From Akanthomyces muscarius (taxonomy: Eukaryota; Ascomycota; Sordariomycetes; Hypocreales; Cordycipitaceae), in the NCBI RefSeq assembly GCF_028009165.1, contig NC_079241.1, positions 4,278,001 through 4,342,000 on the forward strand: a stretch of 64,000 bases of DNA, read 5' to 3'. Positions 9,373 through 19,224 of this stretch are shown here, one piece after another (positions within the stretch are counted from its first letter, which is position 1; each line of letters opens with the position of its first letter). Under the pieces are notes generated by a model that worked only from the letters and a program-made list of their open reading frames with translations, was not told the DNA's origin and searched no databases. Made by a program: the position numbers and the translations under genes.

Positions 9373-11322
9373 TCAAGTCGTGGCAGTAATGGGCTCGGAA
9401 GTGAGCTGTTCCAGGATAGAAGTCATGGTGATGCGCTGGGCGGGGTTCGGCGTCAGCATCTCCTTGACGATGCGCTCCAAGCGGTCGTCCTTGTCCAGTC
9501 TTTGCGCGGCGTCGTGCACCTCCGTCAGCCATGTGCGCATCTGCAGGATGGCGGGCTGACCATTGCCAAACTTCTGAGGCGCGTCCGGCCGGTTGACTCC
9601 GGCAATCAGCCAGTAGAGCTGCTTGTTCCCGCTCTGCGGCCGGGCGCGGCTCTCGGGCAGGGGGAGCTTGCGCAGCAGGTACAGCATGGTGACGCCCATG
9701 GCCCAAACGTCGGCCGGCGGCCCGCGAGACTTGCGCCCGATAAACTCTGGAGGGATGTAGTATGGTGTGCCGCCACCGCCGGGCGGGCTCGAGGTAACGG
9801 TTGACATGCCAAAGTCGCACAAGACGGCGCCGCGCTCCATCGAGTACAGAATATTGGCGGGCTTAATGTCGTTGTGACATAGCTGGCGGCCGTGAATGTA
9901 GCTCAGGGCACCCGAAATATCTCGCAGAATGCGGGTGGCATCATCGCGGGATCCGGTAAAGTGATCGTCTTGCTTGCTTCTCCAGCGGTTTTGAACAGTC
10001 AGATCCTTGGCGTCGACGTGCTCCATATATAGTGAGAGAAAGCGGGCGTCACCACCGTAGTAGCGTACGATGGAACGATGCGCCAGGTTTTCTTGTGTTT
10101 GGTATTCGTGTTGCCACATGTCGGCCTGGCGGATGACGTTGCGTTCGTGTGCATTGGGCTGATGCGAACCGCTCACGACAGTTTTGAGCACCTTGACGGT
10201 GACAATATTGTCAGGCTGCTTGGAATGACGGCCGACAAAGACAGCGGACTGGGCGGTGGAAGCAATAGGCTCCTGCTTGATGAGCTGGTACTCATCAAGC
10301 TCACACATGCCTGTCATGTAGACTGTATCACCTTGTTCGGCCTGAAGAAGAGCATTGGTGTTGCCCGACGACAGCTCCTTGCCTATCTTCTTGGCACCAT
10401 TGGGTAGCGAAAAGACGAGGGGGTCTGCAGAGGGGTTGAGGAACATGACAACACCGTCCGATGAACCGCCCTGGAGTTGAGACAACCGACGCTTGACGCG
10501 CTTGTCACCTTCATCATCTTCATCATCAGGCGTTAGCGCTCTCTTGCCACTAGTGGAGACTAGTGCAGAGCTGCCCCAAGAAGAGGTGCTTTGGCTGTGA
10601 CTCAGAGACGGCTGCTCGTAGAGGACGACAGGGCGCTTCTCGAGGATTCTGAAATCCAAGACAGCCATTTCGCGAACCTTGATGCGCCAAGTGCCAGGTT
10701 CCAACGACTTGGTGACGCGGGGGTTGACGGGGCGATAATCGTTCAATGATGGGCTGGCGGAGGCAGTCTGCGAGATGCGGACGAGGGTAATGGGGACTTC
10801 GGAACGGTTGACGAGGATGAGCTTGTCGCTGGCGGGATCAAAGTAGAGCTCGCACCAGAGCGACGGGCGGGTGCGGTCATCGGCATCGGCATCCTTGCGC
10901 TCGCCTGGTATCCGGACGGAGAACTTGATGTCGCGGGCGGTCTGAGTCACGGCCAAGACCTTGTGCGAGGGCTGGTCCGAGGAGGCAACCTCGGCGCGGA
11001 GGGCGAGCCAGCAGCAATTATCGCTCGAGGGCGCAACGGGAATGGTGCTGGGCAAGTCGGCGAGCGGGCGGACCAGGAGGCGGATATTTTGCCTGTGGTG
11101 ATGGTCCTCGAGCAAGAGGACGTCGAGCGGGACGTGCTCGTCCTCGGGGGCCGGGCTGGGCGTGCCAACGTCGACGGCCCGGACGCGGGCGTCGAGCTCA
11201 GACTGTGAAAACGGCTCGGTCCTCTCCTCCGTCGCCTCTTCCCGAGGCGCGGTTTTGGGTTCGGCCATTGTGATTGTTCTGAATATTTTCTGAAGCGAGA
11301 GTGATGCCTGGCGCAGGTCCAT
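9373..11322 (-). CDS. Atypical Ser/Thr protein kinase with FHA-like N-terminal region
   Basis: Single-exon protein of 649 residues. Residues about 355-640 form a protein kinase domain: the ATP-binding Lys is in VTVKVLK (377), the catalytic loop is HNDIKPANIL (Asp 485), DFG starts at 503, and the activation segment ends GTPYYIPPE. Two features are odd: the Gly-rich loop is degenerate (IASTAQSAVFVGR), and HRD reads HND. Lys, Asp and DFG are all present, so activity is still likely. The N-terminal half contains LVNRSEVPITLVRIS and GTWRIKVREMAVLDFRILEKRP, resembling the FHA-like front part of a fungal kinase family of unknown role. A second ATG 18 codons in (MAEPKTAP, 11268) is an alternative start. 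The substrate and pathway are not known. Confidence 0.85.
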   Translation of the reverse strand: MDLRQASLSLQKIFRTITMAEPKTAPREEATEERTEPFSQSELDARVRAVDVGTPSPAPEDEHVPLDVLLLEDHHHRQNIRLLVRPLADLPSTIPVAPSSDNCCWLALRAEVASSDQPSHKVLAVTQTARDIKFSVRIPGERKDADADDRTRPSLWCELYFDPASDKLILVNRSEVPITLVRISQTASASPSLNDYRPVNPRVTKSLEPGTWRIKVREMAVLDFRILEKRPVVLYEQPSLSHSQSTSSWGSSALVSTSGKRALTPDDEDDEGDKRVKRRLSQLQGGSSDGVVMFLNPSADPLVFSLPNGAKKIGKELSSGNTNALLQAEQGDTVYMTGMCELDEYQLIKQEPIASTAQSAVFVGRHSKQPDNIVTVKVLKTVVSGSHQPNAHERNVIRQADMWQHEYQTQENLAHRSIVRYYGGDARFLSLYMEHVDAKDLTVQNRWRSKQDDHFTGSRDDATRILRDISGALSYIHGRQLCHNDIKPANILYSMERGAVLCDFGMSTVTSSPPGGGGTPYYIPPEFIGRKSRGPPADVWAMGVTMLYLLRKLPLPESRARPQSGNKQLYWLIAGVNRPDAPQKFGNGQPAILQMRTWLTEVHDAAQRLDKDDRLERIVKEMLTPNPAQRITMTSILEQLTSEPITATT

Positions 11323-13766
11323 GGTGTGGCGCCTCAGGCTGGCAGTGACCTGTGGTAGCCAGCCGGGGCCAGCGGTGCGCAGAGGTACCTAATTAGTCGG
11401 GATGACTGGGCTGGGCTGGGGAGAGCTGAGGTGAGGGGAGCGGGCCAGGCTCTGTGTGGCTGTGGCAGCGTGGCGAACAGGTTGGTATGGTGGTGGTTGT
11501 CTGGTTTGATGCGTTGGTTGCGTACAATTCGTGAAATAATGTCCAAAAGAAGACAATAGCAAAAGACGATGCGAAATGCAACGGCTGAGGGCACAATAAA
11601 TGCAGGAACAGCTCAGAGGTCACGGCGAGGACGCCAGCGTCAGATGCGCCTCGAGACACTGTACGGAGGCCTGCTGATGAGCTCTCAGCCTCACGCTGGA
11701 TCGAGTCACCAGCGACGGGCCTCCAGCGGGCAGCCTGCTGGTGGTTTATAATTTTAGCGGATGGCGACAGCGGGCAGGAGTCACTGAACGGCTGATGCTG
11801 CAGCCCGTTTGTACCGGTCCCAGTGGAAGACGAGGGTGGATTACAGAACCCTGATTCGGTGGGCGGCAGGCGTTTTTAGCGACGGGCAGTGAGCGGCACA
11901 GCCCGTGTGAGATGCGAGGACAAAACAGTACACCTTGTTTGCTGGACAAGGACAAAGTATTAAAATACCAAACGCCGGATTCGATCTACCATTCGTATCT
12001 TCTTGTAACAACTTCACCACGTAACACCTTTCCATGGAAAGCGTTGGAAACCTTTATTAGCGTCCAGTCACAATTGTGCTGAAGACATGTATACCGTGTC
12101 CACTTGCAGTCCAATACTGTACGAAGCGTAAGTTACGAGCGCGGTCGCAACCACAAGTCAGCCTTGTCCCCCACGCTCTCACAACCTTGACACTGTACGT
12201 TTCTGCACTGTGCCGTTGTAACCCCGCGCCCACATGTCCGCCTACGAGGCAGAGTCTGTGAGGCGATGCATCTCACTCTGTATTCCCACCATTCTCGTCC
12301 CGTTACTCTTCCTGTCTTTCACCTTCCTCACTCACCAAATCCTCGTGGAATCGGCGTTGCATCGCAATCGAACCATGACGCGCATGGCTCGGTGACATCG
12401 CCATTGCACCTGCAGCTGATAATGGCATTTACGGATGGCGAGCCGACGAATGGTCGACTGACTGTACCCTGAGCGCCATTCACGTGCTGGCAACAGACCG
12501 GCGACCTGGTTGACTATATCACCAACAACTCGCACCGCGTGGATACAACCTCGTTCTGTCAACTCTATGTCGTGCGACAGTCCACGACGTGCCACAAGAG
12601 GCTCCGAATCCATAGTGTAGAACATTTATTCCAGTTGACCTGATTTTGATCTCTTTTGCGGAGCGTGTACTCGTTGCCTCGAAGAAGCCCGCGACAGACA
12701 GTTGGCCTGACGGACAACGCGAAGTGCTGCCTGTTGCTTGCCCTGTCCCGTGACTCGACTTTGAATACTGATTACTACAACGAACCTGCGATTACCGTTG
12801 CCGCCTTCAGCGACAGGTCGGACGAGAATCAATTTGCGAGTTTCAGCACATCGTCTCTTTTGATACCGAGCCGGTTTCTACGAGGAGATACGCCGTCCGT
12901 GGTCCAAAGGCCAGAGCTCTACGGAGTACTTCCAGTCTCACAGCTGCCTAGTCCAGCCATGGCGATTGGCTGACTTGCGCCCGTCTATCAATAGAATGAA
13001 GGCCACCCCGTCGAAGATTGGCTGCGCCGCAATATCATCAGCCACACTTCTACACACCAGCCACAACGGTCTTGCATCTTCCACGAACACGATACGATGG
13101 GGCCTCGAATTTCCGGCACGAGAGCGTGCAGGGTTTTTGATGGAAGAAACCGCCACCAAAACGCCTTCTTGCTCTCCGGTTGGCTCTCTCAGCGCTCAGC
13201 ATCCACCCGCATCATAGCTGAGCCTGGGCTCTGTCACTCCAAGCCTCATCCGGCCTAGTGCCTTGCAAAATATTGCGTCGAGATGGGCGCTAATGCAAGC
13301 CGGCCCAAGTGAGCGCCACCGAAAGGAGACTAGCTCAAGGCAAAGTCTCCTCATAGCGGAGTCTTGCGTGCCACTTGTCAGACATGGCACCCAATCAAAA
13401 CATTCACCGCTTTTTGCCTCAGGCAACAGTGCGCAACGCTCCCTGCGCTCCCTCAACCTCCCGTCCAGAGGGTAGTCAACGCGCCCCCCACAACCTCTGG
13501 CTTCGTCGTCGTCAAGGAATCCTGAGTCCGTCAAACCGTGAGAACCGCCTACTGATCGAATTCGAGCACCGCGATTTCCACGTTTTTCGCTTTACTCCGA
13601 TTCAAAATACCACCGCGATGCACTTCAGTACTACTACCACGCTCTAGATGAGCCCAGTCCACCACATGTTTCCGGGCTTGCACATCTAGACACGTTTTCA
13701 CTCCTTTTGGCTCTCTCATCACAACACCCCCCGTTCCTTGGGCAACACCAAACTGTCCGACCGATA
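11323..13766. other. Long divergent intergenic region
   Basis: 2.4 kb between the kinase (minus strand) and the Ser-rich protein (plus strand). Only short frames on both strands, without family resemblance or shared codon bias. It must contain both promoters. No repeat stands out. Confidence 0.6.
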
Positions 13767-14945
13767 ATGGACGAACCAGGCTGGGCATGGCCCGCCTGGA
13801 AGTTTAACATGAAGAGGGATGACCTCTTTACTTCCCTCCACGACAAATATAACACCATCACCTTCTCCCTCCAGGACTCCGAGGCCTTCCACCACGATGT
13901 CCTCGAGCTCTCCAACCAAGCCGATACCGCTGATGAGTTCCACCAACTACTGGCTGAGCGCAAGAGCCAGCGGACCAAGGAAATTAATGATTGCTTCGAG
14001 TCCCTGGCCGTTGAGATCATTGCCAACCCCATGTTGATGGGTACCGAGCAGTGGCAGCATGCCCTCCAGCTCTTCCGAACCAAATCTTACGACTCCATCG
14101 TTCGCTATTTCGCCAGCTACATCCCCGAGGAGCTCATTGATGAACAGCAGTGCTCATCACCAGCCTCAGAGATGTCTTTCTCAGAGAATCCTTCTACTTA
14201 CACCACTGAACCCAAGATTACCGACGTCGAAGACATGTCACAGTTTCTCGATGAGGATGACTTCTTCCCCAACGGCCCCGTCACAGCCATCGATTCTTCT
14301 TGCGTGGATGCACAGGCTCCTCTCTCACCACCACACTCAGAGGCTGCCCCATCAGATGAGTCTGACATTGGCAGCTATCCCTCAAGTGGCCGATCTTCTC
14401 GTTCTGCATCGTTCTCTGCCTCTGAATCCGGAAGGCTTTCCGGGCTTCTTCGAGACCTCGCAAAAGATGATGATGATACTGCATCACAGTCTGATAGTGG
14501 TGAGACTGTTTTCACGTCGGTTTGCGACTCTGTCGAGACTGTGTCATCCATCGACTCTTCGGAACACTACAATGATGCTCACTCTATGCCCATGACTCCT
14601 CAAGACGATGAAGACTGGGACATAAACAACCTACCTATCCAATACTCGGATGATGAACTCGACGATACCCTAACCTATGATACCCTGGATTCCGAAACAG
14701 CAACACCTAAACCGTTGCCGGAAAACGCCACCAACTATCTTGAGCATCCCCGCAAGGCTACTGCTATCAGAGCCTTATCCATAAGGCGATCACAATCGCC
14801 CAAATCATATATCAGAAACCGAACCTCAACAACGTTATCGCGTGCCAATAGTCGGAGGAGCCCTGAAGAGGTCTTTTCCAAGATACAAAAGTCCCCAGCC
14901 GAGGCTGCCAGAAGGCGCCCAAGAGGCAGAATGGGTCTTGACTAG
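13767..14945 (+). CDS. Unrecognised acidic, Ser-rich protein
   Basis: 392-residue single-exon protein that I do not recognise. The frame is open from 13707, but the ATG at 13767 (MDEPGWAWPAWKFNMKRDD) is preferred because the preceding 20 residues look untranslated. Residues 1-120 look folded and mostly helical, with regular hydrophobics and Trp/Phe (TITFSLQDSEAFHHDVLEL, then ALQLFRTKSYDSIVRYFASY). The rest is disordered: acidic Ser/Asp/Glu tracts (VEDMSQFLDEDDFF), a Ser-rich stretch around 200-240, and a basic Arg/Ser tail (RALSIRRSQSPKSY, ending RRRPRGRMGLD). No signal peptide or membrane segment. The layout of a small folded head with an acidic middle and basic tail would suit a nuclear regulatory protein, which is inference only. 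Confidence 0.75.
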   Translation: MDEPGWAWPAWKFNMKRDDLFTSLHDKYNTITFSLQDSEAFHHDVLELSNQADTADEFHQLLAERKSQRTKEINDCFESLAVEIIANPMLMGTEQWQHALQLFRTKSYDSIVRYFASYIPEELIDEQQCSSPASEMSFSENPSTYTTEPKITDVEDMSQFLDEDDFFPNGPVTAIDSSCVDAQAPLSPPHSEAAPSDESDIGSYPSSGRSSRSASFSASESGRLSGLLRDLAKDDDDTASQSDSGETVFTSVCDSVETVSSIDSSEHYNDAHSMPMTPQDDEDWDINNLPIQYSDDELDDTLTYDTLDSETATPKPLPENATNYLEHPRKATAIRALSIRRSQSPKSYIRNRTSTTLSRANSRRSPEEVFSKIQKSPAEAARRRPRGRMGLD

Positions 14946-15904
14946 CATGAGGGGATAAGGGTGCTGTATATATGTTACCATACCTGTACATACCTGTATC
15001 TTATGACTAATGATTCTCACACGATCACATTTAAACTTCCTTTTCTCCGTTTGACTGTGTTGAAATGTTTGACGTCATACATATTCAAGATCAATGGAAG
15101 AAGTTAACCAATGACCATGTCTAGATGCATTTACGATGGAAGGATAACGCTCACATTACTTGGTAAGTCAAAGCTTGTCTCGCATTCTGGCCATTTTCTC
15201 GGGTCACAGAGCGCAATGGCCCGACGCAACTGAACATGAACAATGTGGGTGTCATGTGTGCGCCACGCGAGGTCCGCGCCATCACGCGAACCAGCATTTT
15301 AGCCCGCACACGACTACTAAATATAGTCTGCAAATGCATGACACTTGATAATGCACATGCTGTCCGGATCCGAGGTCCCAAAAGGGTAAGTTTTGCTTGT
15401 GCTTGTTTTATATTGCTCAGAGAGCGAGCTATTCCTTAGGTAACGATCATCTCCATCTGTTGCTCTCGTTTCGAAAAAGCTTCACCATATTTGAACGTGA
15501 AGATATTTTGATCGGCCCTCGTTATTAAATCGCGATAGACTGACAGATACTACCTCGGGTTAATATTTCCCATCCATGTCCCCTTTATTTTCCTTTGCCG
15601 CGCTTGAAGCTGGATCGTAGCCTGTGTGAGCTTGGGGTTGGCCGAAGGGGGGCGGCGATGAAACTCGCCTGAGAAGGAGCGAGAGAAGGGCGGTAAACAT
15701 TGGGGGGGAGCACATCACCGTTCACGGCTCAAGAAAGACATAACGCCGCGCCGGATCTTGACGAGCCCGAGAACAAAAAAAATCGCCAAGTCGAATCATG
15801 CTGTTTCTTCACTTTACCCACCGGCGAAATATGATTGATGCGTATTTTGCACAAGAGAGTGGCGATCCTAAACACGTCTGTAGATCAGCAATGCTCCTCG
15901 CTCC

Positions 15905-15923
15905 TTTTTTTTTTTTTTTTTTT
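15905..15923. repeat. T19 homopolymer
   Basis: Uninterrupted run of 19 T in intergenic DNA; a simple mononucleotide tract. Confidence 0.95.
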
Positions 15924-17619
15924 GACACTGCCTCCCTCCCTTGGCCATGTCGCATGAACCAGGTTTTTCTTCATGCGGGCGGCAAAGTGCTATATGTGAA
16001 ACGGACGTTGATTGTTTACCGCAAGCAAGCGGTTTCTCTTCCGTTTTGCTTGAAGATGGACCCGCACACACCTTGGCCAGTCTCTGCCCTACCGAACAGC
16101 CCGAAGATCTATTCTTATTCACCCAACTTCGAATCGAACTAGGATCATGACATGGTTTTACGACGACGGGTCAGGGCTGCCTGCGGTTGGGAAACCCGCA
16201 CGATCTCCGGTAATTAATGAATCTTTGCGCTTGGCAGCTGTCGCGGATGGCATGGCTACCGAGACTTGTTCCCGGCGAAATTAAAGGGAATCTGCGATTC
16301 CCAAGTCGTTTTGCACTTCAGTGCTTGAATGAGAAGAAGCGTACAGAAAACCTGTCTGTACCATCAGTAACTAATTAGGCGAGACATCCACGCAGCTCTA
16401 GTTACGCTTTTAAGTACACGAGAAGCCCGTTTTTATGGCTCTTACGTGCCTGAAGATGCTTATTTTTAGTCTGGTTAATTTTAATCGCAATATGATAGAT
16501 GAATTGCTTGACTTAATTCGACTCTAATTGTCTATTCCGAATACGTTGCGACCTGGGGTCGCGTAGTCTTGTCTTGGCCCCCTCATAAATTTTGGTGCGT
16601 GTCAGACTTGACACCTGGAGCACGCCCCTGCCATGGGGCCGCAGCCAGGGCGCTCCAGGTTTCTTGTCCAAAACACTGTCCCTTTTCAGCTCCAGAAAAA
16701 AAAAAGGCAGGAAGTTTCCAAGTCTTGGCTGTTAATGGGCAAAAGACCGATCAGAACATGTGGGCACGTCGTTGTGTGGGCAACCTCTGGGTTCTGCATT
16801 AGGCGTTCGTCCACATCGTGAACGACGTCGTTCCCGCGACCCAGCCCTGGGCCATAGTCTGGCGGCTAACTTTTTTCTCAGCAGCGATCAAGTTGATACG
16901 CAAGATGCCATTTCAGCTTATACCCGTCTCATAATAACATTGCAGATAGGGCCCTCTCTCCTTCAAATTCCATCTACTGGACTGGGGCCTGCGACCGTGG
17001 TAGAGACCTGGTCCAGTGTCCCTTGAAACCGTCACCGTCGCCAGTGTCATATTCCATCGTGAGGAGTCCTCTTATCCCTATGCCCTTTCCTATTTCGTTT
17101 TGACGGAGAAACTGATCCCCGGTACTGGCCAATCAGTTCCAATGCCGCAGCAGCAACAATGGGGGAACACCCTCTACCTAGTTTCTCGTTCAGTTTTCCA
17201 TCATCCCTGTCGCTGCTCAGATTCACAGTTTTCTGCATGAAGAAACCAGTGACACATCCCCTCGCATCGTCGGGAGTTTTCTGACGGGGCTCCTCCCCCT
17301 CATCACCCCCTCGCCTGCCTCCATGCCAAGGCATCGGTGTACATGCTTTCGAGCGAAGGCCGCACGCAGTATGCCTGGCACAGCCTACGTCGTAACGTGA
17401 GGAGCGTCCACTTTTGACTGCTCTCGCAGGCCTCGGCAGGACAACATGTTACAGTAATTGCCTGGAAGATCCGGAAAGCTCCTGATCCCTTCCATGTTTG
17501 AACCTGTTTCGTGCTCCATGGTTTCTGCTGTGACGGCCCTACGGCCCACGTCCATGGCTGCCGCCAGCTGGAAATACCATGCCAAGCTGGAGTTAGATTC
17601 CATGATAGAGTAAACAAGC

Positions 17620-17819
17620 TATAAATCCGGCTCATCCTCCCGATCAATTTGCTCGAATCTTCTCCATCACCATCACCACTTCCACACCTTCACCAACAAC
17701 TCCACTTCTCTTCACATCTTCTCTCCTGCCGGTCAGGTCTTTAATACTTCATATCACCAAACAGTCTTTACTACTCCTTCTTCCTTTTTTTCCACAACAA
17801 AACAACCAAAACTCATACA
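17620..17819 (+). promoter_or_regulatory. TATA box and CT-rich leader of the Egh16-like gene
   Basis: TATAAAT at 17620-17626, then about 170 nt made almost only of C, T and A (CTTCTCCATCACCATCACCA-like), ending AACTCATACA before the ATG. A TATA box with a pyrimidine-rich leader is typical of strongly expressed genes of filamentous fungi. Confidence 0.6.
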
Positions 17820-18770
17820 ATGGCTCCCGTCAAGTCCATCATCGCTGCCTCTGTGCTCCTCGCTGCCCAGCTCGTCTCGGGCCACGCAGCCATCACCAAT
17901 GCCGTTGGCAACGCCGGCGGCAGCGGCATGGCTCTGGGTATCGTCTCCTCCACTCCCCGCGACGGAACCAGACGCAACCCCTTCCAGCAGGACGCCACCC
18001 GCTTCCGTGGTGCCTCTGCCCAGTCTGTCGGTGAGACTGTCGGCGCCGGCGCCAACTCGGTCGAGAGTGGCACCTCCAAGATCATGGCCGAGACTGGTGA
18101 CTCTCTCCCCCAGGTCACCCCCGGTGGTGAGCTCACCATGACCCTTCACCAGGTCAACTCGGACGGTGCCGGCCCTTACAAGTGCATGATCAACGCCGAC
18201 GGCACTGGCAACACCTGGGAGAACATCCAGGTCACCCAGAACGTTGAGGGCAACAACCGTGGCCGCAACCGTGACGGCAGCGCCAGTGACCACCCTCTTG
18301 TGGCTGCTATCCCCGCCAACCAGCAGTGCACCGGTTCCGTTGCCGGTGAGAACAACGTCTGCCTTGTTCGCTGCCAGAACCCTGCCAACGCCGGTCCCTT
18401 CGGTGGTGTCGTCCCTGTCCAGATGGCCGCTGCTGCTGGTGCCACTCCCGCCGCTGGCGGTGCTGCTGCTACTCCTGTTGCTGGTGGTGCTGCTGCTACC
18501 GGCGCTGTTCCCGCTGCCAGTGCCGTTCCTGCCGCTCCCGCTGCTCCTGCCGCCCCTGCCGCTCCCGCTGCTGGTGCCGGTGCTGGCCGCAAGGGAGCTG
18601 CTCCCGCTACTGGTGCTGGTGCTGCTGGCAAGGGCGCTGGAGCCGGCAAGGGCGGTAAGGCTGGTGCTGGCAATGCTGCTGATGACGAGGAGGAGGAGGA
18701 GACTGGCAACACTCGTGCCAACGGCCGCAACGGCCGCAACAACCGCCGTGCTGTTGAGTTCCGTGCTTAA
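17820..18770 (+). CDS. Secreted Egh16/GAS-type appressorium family protein
   Basis: Single-exon, 316 residues. The signal peptide [21 protein letters not shown] is followed by a predicted mature start [13 protein letters not shown]. The domain to about residue 200 matches the Egh16-like (DUF3129, gEgh16/MAS3/GAS) family: [40 protein letters not shown], and paired Cys in [15 protein letters not shown] and CLVRC. Members of this family are induced during appressorium formation in cereal and insect pathogens and contribute to host entry; the exact biochemical role is not settled. The last 100 residues are a low-complexity Ala/Pro/Gly tail (repeated PAAPAA), an acidic patch (DDEEEEE) and a basic [11 protein letters not shown] end, perhaps for cell-wall binding. 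The strong GCC/GCT bias also opens the reverse strand. Confidence 0.9.
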   Translation: MAPVKSIIAASVLLAAQLVSGHAAITNAVGNAGGSGMALGIVSSTPRDGTRRNPFQQDATRFRGASAQSVGETVGAGANSVESGTSKIMAETGDSLPQVTPGGELTMTLHQVNSDGAGPYKCMINADGTGNTWENIQVTQNVEGNNRGRNRDGSASDHPLVAAIPANQQCTGSVAGENNVCLVRCQNPANAGPFGGVVPVQMAAAAGATPAAGGAAATPVAGGAAATGAVPAASAVPAAPAAPAAPAAPAAGAGAGRKGAAPATGAGAAGKGAGAGKGGKAGAGNAADDEEEEETGNTRANGRNGRNNRRAVEFRA

Positions 18771-19224
18771 GCAACACAAGCTTACTCCTTTCTACGTTGG
18801 ATCATGAAGCCATCCCTCACCCCCTGGCTTTCGGACTTATACATGAGAAGATTGAGGACAACCAAGATGTGCAACGCAAACTTCGAGTGGTGGTGATCAG
18901 TCCAAGGCAAAGGGGACAAGGATTTCACGATGGAAAACTTTGTACTGCTAGTGCGAGCTTTGCTGCTTATTTTTGGGTTTCGCCAGTATTGAGTCTATAG
19001 TGTGCTTAGTATTGATAATGAAGAATACATAAAATTGTTTGAAGATAACTTTCTTCTTTCTTGTGCAGGTGATGATGAAACTTGAAACTGCGCCATGAAA
19101 CTTGGCAAAATATTGTGTCTGGTTCAAGTAAATGAAAGCTGCCCTGTATTGCTTCAGCCCAGCTTTGACCAAAACCGAAACTTGAGCATAGGCATGAGCT
19201 TAGCGAAAATCCTTCGCGTACGCC
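18771..19224. other. Intergenic region
   Basis: AT-rich 3' flank of the Egh16-like gene and the 3' flank of the peptidase pseudogene (convergent). No gene seen. Confidence 0.6.

Larger units (their letters stand above)
14946..17819. other. Long intergenic region upstream of the Egh16-like gene
   Basis: 2.9 kb with short unrelated frames, a T19 run, and the promoter and leader of the Egh16-like gene at its right end. The sequence is locally AT-rich around 16.4-16.5 kb. I see no transposon ends or RNA genes. Confidence 0.6.

Noticed and set aside
16120..16145. B-box-like GTTCGATTC on the minus strand as a tRNA
   Set aside because: No matching A box, acceptor stem or cloverleaf around it.
17754..18779. 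341-codon open frame on the strand opposite the Egh16-like gene
   Set aside because: It is the mirror of the Ala/Gly-rich coding sequence with strong GCC/GCT bias; the translation is Ser/Thr/Val low-complexity with no domain.
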